Part shown: piece after piece, positions 23,170-31,075 of the stretch
Position numbering within the stretch: the first letter of the stretch is position 1
How the letters are laid out: each line of letters opens with the position of its first letter
Assembly (NCBI RefSeq): GCF_018424685.1
Contig: NZ_QTKX01000001.1
Location: 1,116,001-1,180,000 of the forward strand
Length of the DNA: 64,000 bases
Direction: 5' to 3'
From: Mesobacillus boroniphilus
GTDB taxonomy: Bacteria > Bacillota > Bacilli > Bacillales > Cytobacillaceae
Notes under the pieces: generated by a model
What the model was told of the DNA's origin: nothing
The model's database searches: none
The model's input: the letters and a program-made list of their open reading frames with translations, nothing else
Position numbers and translations under genes: made by a program

Positions 23170-24819
23170 ATGAAGGCAGATTATCTATTCATGAATGGCG
23201 AAGTCATTACAGTTGATGAACAGAATACAGTGGCTGAAGCAGTGGCGGTGAAAGGAAATCGAATTCTTGCGGTCGGTACATCGGATGAGATGGGGAAATA
23301 TACAGCAGAGGCAACAAAGATTATCGATCTGAATGGCAAAACACTTATGCCGGGAATCATTGATGCACATATTCATTTGACCATTTACGGGACGAATCTC
23401 TTAGGAGTAAGCTGTATCGAACACCATATCCAATCATTGGAAGACCTGTTTGTTGACTTGCGAAAAAAGGTCAACGAAACACAAAAGGGTCAATGGGTTC
23501 GAGCATGGGGTTTTAAGGAATCCAATCTAAAGGAGAAACGTTACCCAACAAAGGAAGAACTGGATGGGATTTCAACGGATCATCCAATTGTCATCATCCG
23601 AACATGCAACCACACATGTGTAGTCAACAGCAAGGCTTTGGAAATAGCGAAAATTGATGAAAATACCCCTGATCCAGAAGGCGGCATCATTGAAAGGAAT
23701 ACAGATGGAACCTTAACCGGACGGATGATTGAAAACGCCCACATGCAAGTATTCCAACACGCAAGTTATACGAATGAGGAAATACGGAAGGGAATGAAGC
23801 TTGCTTCAGAAGAATTCATAAAGGCAGGGATCACGAGCATTCATGATGCGGGCGGATATGGGGAAGGCTCGGAAACGATCCGGATCATGCAACAAGCGGT
23901 TAAAGCACAAGAGGTAAAGGTCCGGATATATGCAATGGTAGGATCTTTGACGAATTCCCATGAGTTTGTCAAGAAGATGGTCGATGCCGGGCCAATTACA
24001 GGCCTCGGGGATGACCATTTTAAAATAGGGCCAGCGAAGCTTTTTACAGATGGCAGCAGTGTTGGACCGACAATTGCTACTCGAGAAGGATATACACACA
24101 GCCCTGACGATAACGGAATTATTTATTACAGCCAGGAGGAATTAAATCGAATTTTGGGAGAGGCTCATGAAAAAGGCTTTCAGTTGACGGCCCATGCCCA
24201 GGGTGACCGGGCAATCGAAATGCTGCTGAACTGTTATGAGGCTGCCCTGGACAGCCACCCTCGTCAGGATCATCGGCACCGGATTGAGCATGCAGGTATC
24301 TCTTCACCTGATCTGCAGGATAGAATGAAAAAGCTGGGTGTTGTAGTAACTCCGAACCCCGTCTTTATATATGCGAATGGAGACAAATATCTTGAATACT
24401 ACGGAGAACGTGTAGAAGTCATGTATCCTGCCCGTGATTTTATCGAAAAAGGAATTGTAGCCGCATTTGGCTCCGATGCACCGGTCACCTATCTCGATCC
24501 TCTTTTGGGCATCCATGCAGCAATTAACAGGGAATCAATGGACAAACAAGCCGTGGGGAAGAATCAATGCATCGGAATCATGGAAGCGATCAGGGCTTAT
24601 ACCTGGAATGGGGCTTATGCGAGTTTTGAAGAAAAGATCAAGGGCAGTATCGAGGCGGGTAAACTAGCAGATTTGGTCGTGCTCGATTCAAGCATATTGA
24701 ATCAGGAGCAACACAAGATTAAAGAGTTGAAGGTAGTGTTGACGATGATTGATGGAAAGGTATTATATAATCCTGAAAACCATACGAGCAATGACTTGAA
24801 GATGAAAGTTAAAGTTTAA
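23170..24819 (+). CDS. Metal-dependent amidohydrolase, YtcJ-like (amidohydrolase 3)
   Basis: A 549-residue TIM-barrel hydrolase. The first metal pair is His67 and His69 in GIIDAHIHLTIYG; HAQGDRAIE, HRIEHAG and FGSDAPVTYLDPL supply the later ligands. AAGGAAGGAG precedes the ATG. YtcJ-like proteins hydrolyse amide or cyclic amide bonds of varied small molecules, and the substrate here is unknown. It stands between the pyrimidine genes and the liv transporter and could act on the compound that the transporter brings in. Confidence 0.88.
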   Translation: MKADYLFMNGEVITVDEQNTVAEAVAVKGNRILAVGTSDEMGKYTAEATKIIDLNGKTLMPGIIDAHIHLTIYGTNLLGVSCIEHHIQSLEDLFVDLRKKVNETQKGQWVRAWGFKESNLKEKRYPTKEELDGISTDHPIVIIRTCNHTCVVNSKALEIAKIDENTPDPEGGIIERNTDGTLTGRMIENAHMQVFQHASYTNEEIRKGMKLASEEFIKAGITSIHDAGGYGEGSETIRIMQQAVKAQEVKVRIYAMVGSLTNSHEFVKKMVDAGPITGLGDDHFKIGPAKLFTDGSSVGPTIATREGYTHSPDDNGIIYYSQEELNRILGEAHEKGFQLTAHAQGDRAIEMLLNCYEAALDSHPRQDHRHRIEHAGISSPDLQDRMKKLGVVVTPNPVFIYANGDKYLEYYGERVEVMYPARDFIEKGIVAAFGSDAPVTYLDPLLGIHAAINRESMDKQAVGKNQCIGIMEAIRAYTWNGAYASFEEKIKGSIEAGKLADLVVLDSSILNQEQHKIKELKVVLTMIDGKVLYNPENHTSNDLKMKVKV

Positions 24820-24854
24820 TAGAAAAGTGTTCGAGAAAGTAATGAACCGAGAAG

Positions 24855-24884
24855 AAGTCTTCTTACTTATAGAAGGCTTTTTTT
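24855..24884 (+). terminator. Rho-independent terminator after the amidohydrolase
   Basis: AAGTCTTCT pairs with AGAAGGCTT (one G-T pair) around a seven-base loop, with a T run after it. Confidence 0.75.
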
Positions 24885-25010
24885 GATAATTTACTTGAAA
24901 ATCGATTGATGAATAATGTAATAGCCCAATTTTACTTAATTTTTTTATTAAGAATTTAACGCTTTTTACTAGGAAATTTATCTTTATTTTGCCTTTACTT
25001 TCCACTAGTT

Positions 25011-25040
25011 TTGTATTTTAATTGTTATATAGTTTAGAAT
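25011..25040 (+). promoter_or_regulatory. Candidate sigma-A promoter of the liv operon
   Basis: TTGTAT (25011-25016), an 18-bp spacer, TAGAAT (25035-25040), 38 bp before the livK start. Confidence 0.4.
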
Positions 25041-25077
25041 ATTATTATTTTTCTAAAAAATAAAGGGGGTTAAGAGA

Positions 25078-26232
25078 GTGAAAAAGCAATTTAGAAGATT
25101 TGCTCAGTTTACAGCTTTATCAAGTCTGTTATTGCTGTCGGCTTGTGGAGGTGCCCAGTCTTCTGGGGAGAAGGAGGCTAAGGGGGCAGGTGGAAAAGTA
25201 ACAGCTGATATTGGGGTCATTTCTTACATCAGCGGACCTGGAGCCGCGTATGGTGAAGCAATTACGAATGGGCTCAAGCTAGCAAATGAAGAAATCAATA
25301 AAAAGGGAGAAGTAGAGATCAACCTTGTCATAGAGGATTCGGCAGGCAAGCAGGACCAGGCATTAACCGCTGCCCAGAAATTGATGAATTCCAAAAATGT
25401 CACGGCTATTATCGGGCCTACTCTAAGTACAGAGATGAACGTTGTTGGTCCCGAGGCAGATCTAAACGGGGTGCCAATTATGGGTACATCTACTACTGCT
25501 GAAGGGATTCCGCAAATTGGCGAATATGTATTCCGAAACTCGCTGCCTGAAGCATTGGCTATTCCAGCATCGATCGATAAAGCGATTGAGAAATATGATG
25601 CTAAAAAAGTAGCTATTTTATATGGAAATGATGATGTGTTTACGAAGTCAGGATTCGATACGATGAAAAAGGCCGCTGAAGAGAAGGGGCTTGAAATCTT
25701 GACGATTGAAACCTTCCAAAAAGGCCAGTCCGACTATAATGCACAATTAACAAAGATTAAAAGTCTGAAACCTGATCTTATCCTGGCTTCAGCTCTTTAT
25801 AACGAAGGTGCAGTCATTATGGACCAGGCACGCAAAATGGGGATTGATGTTCCATTTGTCGGGGGGAATGGTTTCAACTCTCCTGAAGTAATCAAGATTG
25901 CCGGTGATGCTGCCGACGGCTTGATTGTGGCAACTCCATGGTATGGAGATAAAGACGATCAAAAAGTCCAGGACTTCGTGAAAAAATATGAAGAAAAATA
26001 CAGCAAAAAGCCTGATCAGTTTGCTGCACAGGCGTATGACGCTCTCTATATCATGGCTGAAGCGTTAAAGAAGGCCGGAGAGGCAGACCGGGATGCGGTT
26101 CGTGACGCATTAGCGGAAACTAAAGATTTTCAGGGAATCTTAGGCAGCTTTTCCTTCGATAAGGACGGCGATGTTGTAATGGAGCCTACTGTCCTAGTAA
26201 TTGACGAAGGCAAGTTCACGGTGTTTGAATAG
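25078..26232 (+). CDS. livK: ABC transporter substrate-binding lipoprotein, Liv/amide type
   Basis: A 384-residue extracellular lipoprotein. The signal peptide ends in the lipobox LLSAC with the lipidated cysteine at 23. The rest is a periplasmic-binding fold type I (VTADIGVISYISGPGAAYGEA onward), the class that binds branched-chain amino acids, amides or urea. The GTG start follows GGGGG. It is first in a five-gene livKHMGF order, separated from livH by about 270 bp with a hairpin that may keep downstream expression lower. Given the neighbours, an amide or amino acid linked to the adjacent amidohydrolase is as likely as leucine or valine. Confidence 0.92.
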   Translation: MKKQFRRFAQFTALSSLLLLSACGGAQSSGEKEAKGAGGKVTADIGVISYISGPGAAYGEAITNGLKLANEEINKKGEVEINLVIEDSAGKQDQALTAAQKLMNSKNVTAIIGPTLSTEMNVVGPEADLNGVPIMGTSTTAEGIPQIGEYVFRNSLPEALAIPASIDKAIEKYDAKKVAILYGNDDVFTKSGFDTMKKAAEEKGLEILTIETFQKGQSDYNAQLTKIKSLKPDLILASALYNEGAVIMDQARKMGIDVPFVGGNGFNSPEVIKIAGDAADGLIVATPWYGDKDDQKVQDFVKKYEEKYSKKPDQFAAQAYDALYIMAEALKKAGEADRDAVRDALAETKDFQGILGSFSFDKDGDVVMEPTVLVIDEGKFTVFE

Positions 26233-26245
26233 TCAGGCCCGCAAT

Positions 26246-26271
26246 CCATCAGCGGAATACTCCGCTGGTGG
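26246..26271 (+). terminator. Hairpin between livK and livH, possible attenuator
   Basis: CCATCAGCGGA pairs with TCCGCTGGTGG (one G-T pair) around ATAC, followed by an AT-rich tail with CTTTT. It could terminate part of the transcripts after livK so that more binding protein than membrane components is made. Confidence 0.6.
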
Positions 26272-26501
26272 AAATTTCTTTTAAATAAGGCTCTTTTCTT
26301 AAACTTTGTTGCTATTGACCACAAAATAGGAGTGAATGAACTATTTTTCTTCTCAAAGAAGACTCTTGTTATGAGAAAAGAGCATGCAAACTTAATACCG
26401 AACTACAAAATGGCTTTATATCCCGTATAAATCGGCTTTAGGATTTTAACAACAATTCTTACGAAAACAACCTTAAATAAAGAATCAGAAGGTGAGATGC
26501 C

Positions 26502-27377
26502 ATGTTAATCGAACAGTTAATCAACGGAATAACCCTGGGCAGCATATATGCCATTGTGGCACTCGGCTTTACACTCGTTTTTGGGGTGCTTGGTATCATA
26601 AATATGGCCCATGGTGAAATTTTCATGTTTGGAGCTTTCATTGGTGTAATTGTAACTTCAACTTTCAAAGGACCTCTATGGCTTGCTTTCGCAGCCGCTG
26701 TTTTGGTGACTGGGATCATGGGATATTTGCTGGAGCGCTTTGCATTAAGACCGCTCCGAAATAAACAAGGAGTTTCACACCTTGCCCCTTTAATCAGTAC
26801 CATTGGTGTTTCCATCCTGCTTGAAAACTTATCCCATCATTTATTTGGGGCAGGAAACCATCCGTTCAATAATGCTTTTGCGGAAATCAGCTTCCAGATT
26901 GGATCGATCACAGTGTATCTGGTGCAAATTGTCATTTTTATGATTTCTGTTATTTTAATGTATTCACTATCGTATTGGCTAGGGAAAACAAAAGCTGGCA
27001 AAGCACTAAGGGCCACTGCAGAGAACCTTGAAACGGCCAGCCTTCTAGGAGTCGATACGAAAAAGACAATCACCATGACAGTGATTATTGCTTCGGCTAT
27101 GGGGGGAATTGCAGGAATCCTTGTCGGAATGGCATTTAACTCGGTCACTCCTCAAATGGGTCTGTCTATTGGCTTAAAGGGGCTCGCTATCATCATTCTC
27201 GGTGGAATGGGGAATGTCAAGGGTGCAATGGCGGGCGGCCTGATCCTTGGATTGGCGGAAACCTTCATTGTGGTGTATGGAAACTCAGGCTACCGGGATG
27301 CGATTGCGTTTGTGGCAATCATTGTCATTCTCCTTGTTAGGCCGCAAGGATTATTCGGCCAAAAAATTTCGGCATAA
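26502..27377 (+). CDS. livH: Branched-chain-type ABC transporter permease LivH
   Basis: A 291-residue inner-membrane permease with about eight transmembrane segments. GSIYAIVALGFTLVFGVLGI and NMAHGEIFMFGAF near the N-terminus, and GGMGNVKGAMAGGLILG near the C-terminus, are hallmark LivH regions. AAGGTGAG precedes the ATG. It pairs with LivM, whose gene begins 12 bp downstream. Confidence 0.93.
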   Translation: MLIEQLINGITLGSIYAIVALGFTLVFGVLGIINMAHGEIFMFGAFIGVIVTSTFKGPLWLAFAAAVLVTGIMGYLLERFALRPLRNKQGVSHLAPLISTIGVSILLENLSHHLFGAGNHPFNNAFAEISFQIGSITVYLVQIVIFMISVILMYSLSYWLGKTKAGKALRATAENLETASLLGVDTKKTITMTVIIASAMGGIAGILVGMAFNSVTPQMGLSIGLKGLAIIILGGMGNVKGAMAGGLILGLAETFIVVYGNSGYRDAIAFVAIIVILLVRPQGLFGQKISA

Positions 27378-27389
27378 GAAGGTGAACCA

Positions 27390-28367
27390 ATGCTTGGAGA
27401 ACTTATCAATCCATACTATTTACAGGTCGCTTCATTTATTTTGATCAATGTCATACTAGGCATAAGCATTTTTATAACACTTTCTACAGGCCAGCTTTCA
27501 CTTGCCAATGCCGGGTTCATGGGAATAGGTGCTTATACTTCGGCGCTTCTGACGCTAAATTTCGATTTTCCAATCTTGATTGGAATTTTAGCTGGGACAC
27601 TAATGGCTGGATTGTTCGGCATTGTTATCGGCATTCCGACTCTGAGGCTTCAGGGAGTTTATTTGGCCATCGTGACTCTTGGATTTGGGGAAGTCCTCCG
27701 TGTTGTTTTAGTAAACTGGGAGTCTTTGACTAAGGGATCGATTGGTTTATCTGGCATTCCTCATCTTGGACGAGAAATTCTGAGGAATTTTAAGGAATTT
27801 GGTTTCGAACCGGGTGTTATGGGATTGCAAAATAACCAATTCATTTTTTTAATGGTTTTTCTGCTCTTATTGTTTATTGTAATTGGGATTATATGGTTTT
27901 TCAGAAGGCAAACCAACTCTCGAGTTGGACGGGCATTTGCAGCGATCAAACTGGATGAAAAGGCAGCTGAATCAATGGGCATCAATATCACTTATTATAA
28001 AGTGCTTGCTTTTACACAAGGAGCTTTGCTTTCCGGGTTTGCCGGCGCCTTGTATGCCCACGTTCTGGCCTACATCAGTCCGGCTGACTTTGCTTACCAC
28101 AGGGCGGTTGAGATTTTGATTTTTGCTGTGTTTGGTGGCAGCGAGGTCATTTGGGGGCCGGTATTTGGAGCATTATTTTTAACAGTAATGCCTGAGGTGC
28201 TTCGCTTTATCAGTGAGTATCGTTATATGATTTACGGTTTGATCATCCTCGTGATGATGGCAGTCCGCCCTCAGGGACTCATTGACGTACATCTTTTGAA
28301 CTGGCTGAAGTTGAAAACGAAGAAAAGGGGGAAAGAGCATGGTACTGCAAATCAAAAAAGTGCATAA
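27390..28367 (+). CDS. livM: Branched-chain-type ABC transporter permease LivM
   Basis: A 325-residue membrane permease with about nine hydrophobic segments. It carries LSLANAGFMGIGAYTSALL and the GSEVIWGPVFGALFLTVMPE region typical of LivM. AAGGTGA precedes the ATG. Its 3' end overlaps livG by 29 bp, so the two are translated together. The protein is shorter at the N-terminus than E. coli LivM, as is usual for this clade. Confidence 0.93.
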   Translation: MLGELINPYYLQVASFILINVILGISIFITLSTGQLSLANAGFMGIGAYTSALLTLNFDFPILIGILAGTLMAGLFGIVIGIPTLRLQGVYLAIVTLGFGEVLRVVLVNWESLTKGSIGLSGIPHLGREILRNFKEFGFEPGVMGLQNNQFIFLMVFLLLLFIVIGIIWFFRRQTNSRVGRAFAAIKLDEKAAESMGINITYYKVLAFTQGALLSGFAGALYAHVLAYISPADFAYHRAVEILIFAVFGGSEVIWGPVFGALFLTVMPEVLRFISEYRYMIYGLIILVMMAVRPQGLIDVHLLNWLKLKTKKRGKEHGTANQKSA

Positions 28368-29112
28368 AAATTTTGGCGGAATAAGCGCAGTTTCCGATGT
28401 CTCCTTTTCAATCAACAAAGGTGAAATCTTCGGGCTGATCGGCCCCAATGGAGCAGGGAAAACGACGATGTTCAATTTAGTCACCTCAATGTTTCCGCTA
28501 ACTTCAGGGGAAATTGTTTTTAACGGGGAGAATATCAACGGACTCAAGCCGCACCTTATCACAAAAAAGGGGATATGCCGTACGTTTCAAAATATCCGTC
28601 TTTTCCCTCAGATGACAGCCGAAGAAAACGTTATGGTAGGAGAGCACTGCCGGAGCAAGTCGGGCGTTATCAGCAGTGTCTTCAGAACAAAAGCACAACG
28701 CCAGGAAGAGCAGCACATTCGAGGCAGAGCCAATGAATTGCTCGACTTTGTCGGCCTGTCTGGTTACGGTGAGGAAATAGCAGACAGCCTGGCTTACGGA
28801 CAGCAAAGAAGGCTGGAAATTGCCAGAGCGCTGGCAAGTGATCCCCAATTGCTGCTGCTTGATGAACCAGCAGCTGGGATGAACGAAACAGAAACTAGCA
28901 GTTTGTTTGAGCTGATAAAAAAAATCCAGGCTAAAGGGGTTACTGTCCTGTTGATCGAGCATGATATGCCGCTGGTGATGAATTTGTGTGACCGGATTGC
29001 GGTGCTTAACTTTGGCCGCAAAATTGCCGAGGGCACTCCTGCTGAGATACAGAATAACCCTGACGTCATCGAGGCTTACCTCGGCAGCGAGGAGGATGAA
29101 ATATATGCTTAA
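28339..29112 (+). CDS. livG: ABC transporter ATP-binding protein LivG
   Basis: A 257-residue ATPase. Walker A is GPNGAGKTT (about 36-44), the signature is LAYGQQRRLEIARAL and Walker B is LLLLDEPAAGMNETE. The C-terminal AEGTPAEIQNNPDVIEAYLG is a LivG landmark. AAAGGGGG lies before the ATG inside the livM gene. It overlaps livF by 8 bp. Works with LivF to power the LivHM permease. Confidence 0.94.
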   Translation: MVLQIKKVHKNFGGISAVSDVSFSINKGEIFGLIGPNGAGKTTMFNLVTSMFPLTSGEIVFNGENINGLKPHLITKKGICRTFQNIRLFPQMTAEENVMVGEHCRSKSGVISSVFRTKAQRQEEQHIRGRANELLDFVGLSGYGEEIADSLAYGQQRRLEIARALASDPQLLLLDEPAAGMNETETSSLFELIKKIQAKGVTVLLIEHDMPLVMNLCDRIAVLNFGRKIAEGTPAEIQNNPDVIEAYLGSEEDEIYA

Positions 29113-29815
29113 GGTTCAGGGGATATCTACATCCTATGGGAAAATCAATGTGCTAAAGAATATTAGTCTTGAGGTTGAGGAAGGGAGCATTGTTACCATT
29201 CTAGGAGCAAATGGTGCCGGTAAATCCACCACAATGAAAACGATCTGCGGCCTTCTAAAGCCGAAGGAGGGAAAGGTTGAATTTCTGGGAGAGGATATAA
29301 CAGGAAGACGGCCGGATCAGCTGGTTCGAACGGGAATCGCACTTGTGCCTGAAGGAAGGCAAATTCTTTCAGGTATGACCGTGCTTGAAAATCTTGAAAT
29401 GGGTGCTTATCATAGAAAGGATAATGATATTAAACACGATATCGAAAAAGTGATGGAGAGATTCCCGATTCTTAAGGAAAGGAATCAGCAATTGGGAGGG
29501 ACTCTCTCAGGAGGACAACAGCAAATGCTTGCCATCGCGAGGGCGCTCTTGAGCAGGCCGAAGCTTTTATTGCTTGATGAACCTTCAATGGGCCTTGCAC
29601 CACTTGTTGTAGCCGACATTTTCAAAATCATCAAGGAGATCAACGAAGCAGGGACAACCGTTCTCCTAGTGGAGCAGAATGCGAGACAGGCTCTCCGTGT
29701 TTCTGACTATGGATATGTACTTGAAACAGGAAAAATTATCGCAGAAGGAAAATCCAATGACCTTTTGACCGACCCAAGAATTATGGAAGCATACCTTGGG
29801 CGGAAATCAAGTTAA
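29105..29815 (+). CDS. livF: ABC transporter ATP-binding protein LivF
   Basis: A 236-residue ATPase. Walker A is GANGAGKST, the signature LSGGQQQMLAIARAL and Walker B LLLLDEPSMGLAP. ATG 29105 is chosen because GAGGAGG stands nine bases upstream and the family starts here; the frame is open for 39 more codons within livG. It is the last liv gene and is followed by a strong bidirectional terminator. Confidence 0.94.
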   Translation: MLKVQGISTSYGKINVLKNISLEVEEGSIVTILGANGAGKSTTMKTICGLLKPKEGKVEFLGEDITGRRPDQLVRTGIALVPEGRQILSGMTVLENLEMGAYHRKDNDIKHDIEKVMERFPILKERNQQLGGTLSGGQQQMLAIARALLSRPKLLLLDEPSMGLAPLVVADIFKIIKEINEAGTTVLLVEQNARQALRVSDYGYVLETGKIIAEGKSNDLLTDPRIMEAYLGRKSS

Positions 29816-29913
29816 CGGAAAAGATTGTGGTGATGGCGGGGAGGTACCCTGTGCTTCCCTGACGAAGATTTTTTATGAAATTATTATGGTACATAAATAA
29901 TACTGATACAAAG

Positions 29914-29944
29914 GAGAGCGTTGAAATTTTCAACGCTCTTTTAA
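29914..29944. terminator. Bidirectional rho-independent terminator
   Basis: GAGCGTTGAAA pairs with TTTCAACGCTC, with T-rich sequence to the right and A-rich sequence to the left. It serves livF on the plus strand and the convergent WGR-domain gene on the minus strand. Confidence 0.85.
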
Positions 29945-30471
29945 ATGAGGTCAAATTCTGAGCCTTCAGGATATAAAACAATATATTTTTCATTTTCAGG
30001 GTTTAGATAAGCAATCTTTGCACCTTCAAGTAAATCGTTTATTTTTAGTTCATCTATTACTGTTTGCCCAGCCTTTTCAACATCTACAACATAATTAAAA
30101 ATATTGGCTGTTCCGCTGCCGATATCCCCGCCATCACATGAGCCATTTCCTGTCCAACCCAAACATTCGTTCATAAGGTCTTCAACGATGTGTCTTTTTT
30201 GAAGAGCTGTTTGCATTTCGTTTTCGGAATAGCTATATTGAATCACCAGTTCAGTTAATTCTTCTTCATCCAACTGGTTAAATCCTTCAGCTATTTTTAC
30301 TTCAGCTAGTTCATTCATAACTTTTTCAGCTTTTTTTAATAATGGTAATTTCATTTCTTCTGTCTTACCCATATCCCCAACAGTACCGTAGTGGATCATC
30401 AGCGCTCTGCCATCTTTCCATACTTCCCAATAAAACGTTTTGTTTTCTGCTTGTTTCAATAACTTAATCAT
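29941..30471 (-). CDS. WGR-domain protein
   Basis: A 176-residue cytosolic protein. Residues about 1-60 form a WGR-like domain, with FYWEVWKDGRALMIHYGTVG as its core. WGR domains occur in DNA-repair and nucleic-acid proteins such as poly(ADP-ribose) polymerases and MolR. The rest is acidic, with no named domain; SCDGGDIGSGTANIFNYVVD may be a separate small fold. ATG 30471 follows AAGGTGGG and is preferred over an in-frame ATG 21 bases upstream. The biological role is unknown. Confidence 0.75.
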   Translation of the reverse strand: MIKLLKQAENKTFYWEVWKDGRALMIHYGTVGDMGKTEEMKLPLLKKAEKVMNELAEVKIAEGFNQLDEEELTELVIQYSYSENEMQTALQKRHIVEDLMNECLGWTGNGSCDGGDIGSGTANIFNYVVDVEKAGQTVIDELKINDLLEGAKIAYLNPENEKYIVLYPEGSEFDLI

Positions 30472-30627
30472 GACAAACCCACCTTCATTCATATTAGGTA
30501 GATTATATAATGAAATTTCATATATTGTTAGTTATTGAGAGAGGGGAGCTACAAGGCACTTACCATATTAAACTCAATGGTAGGTGGATCCGTTTCTATA
30601 TTACCAATTTGTTCAGGAGATGCGATT

Positions 30628-30824
30628 ATGAATGATAAGGATTTTGTCTGCAAAGAATGCGGGCATACGGAGAGCAAAGTAGGCAGAATTGGGTATTACG
30701 GTTGCCATAAGGTAAACCGCCTGGGGTCAAGGCTTTTAAGATGGGAACATTGATGCTGATTATCTCCTGTACGCAATGCTGTGAAGTCGCGTCCATGAGA
30801 ATTGAGAATCCGGATTCTTTATAG
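30628..30824 (+). pseudogene. Zinc-ribbon protein of the YpzJ/COG3478 type, frameshifted
   Basis: The first frame starts at ATG 30628 after AGGAGA and reads MNDKDFVCKECGHTESKVGRI, the first CxxC half of this zinc-ribbon family. It then loses register and stops at 30753. A second frame continues SRLFKMGTLMLIISCTQCC, supplying the second CxxC, and stops at 30824. Adding one T to the TTTT run near 30734-30737 joins them into one small protein of about 65 residues. The family is a predicted nucleic-acid-binding zinc ribbon. The break could be genuine decay or a homopolymer error. Confidence 0.65.
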
Positions 30825-31075
30825 GGGAAATTATTTCTCGGGAAAGCGCAGGATTAGACTTTATTTTTGGTTTTTGTCAAACTTTGATAGCTAGTGCCGA
30901 AATGTGATGTGATTGTGGGTTTTCCAGTATAACCCGGAAATAAAGGACCGGTATGGTGTCCTTTTGAGCGAATTTTGTCGAGCAAAAGAGAGGGGTTTTT
31001 CCTAGACATATGGACGTAATTTTGTTTAAGTTTTCAGTATAGATAGAAATTTCAAAAAGAGTGGGAGTGGGTATT

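Noticed and set aside
30781..31060. Possible riboswitch upstream of the S9 peptidase gene
   Set aside because: The GC-rich part belongs to the zinc-ribbon remnant and no known riboswitch core could be traced.
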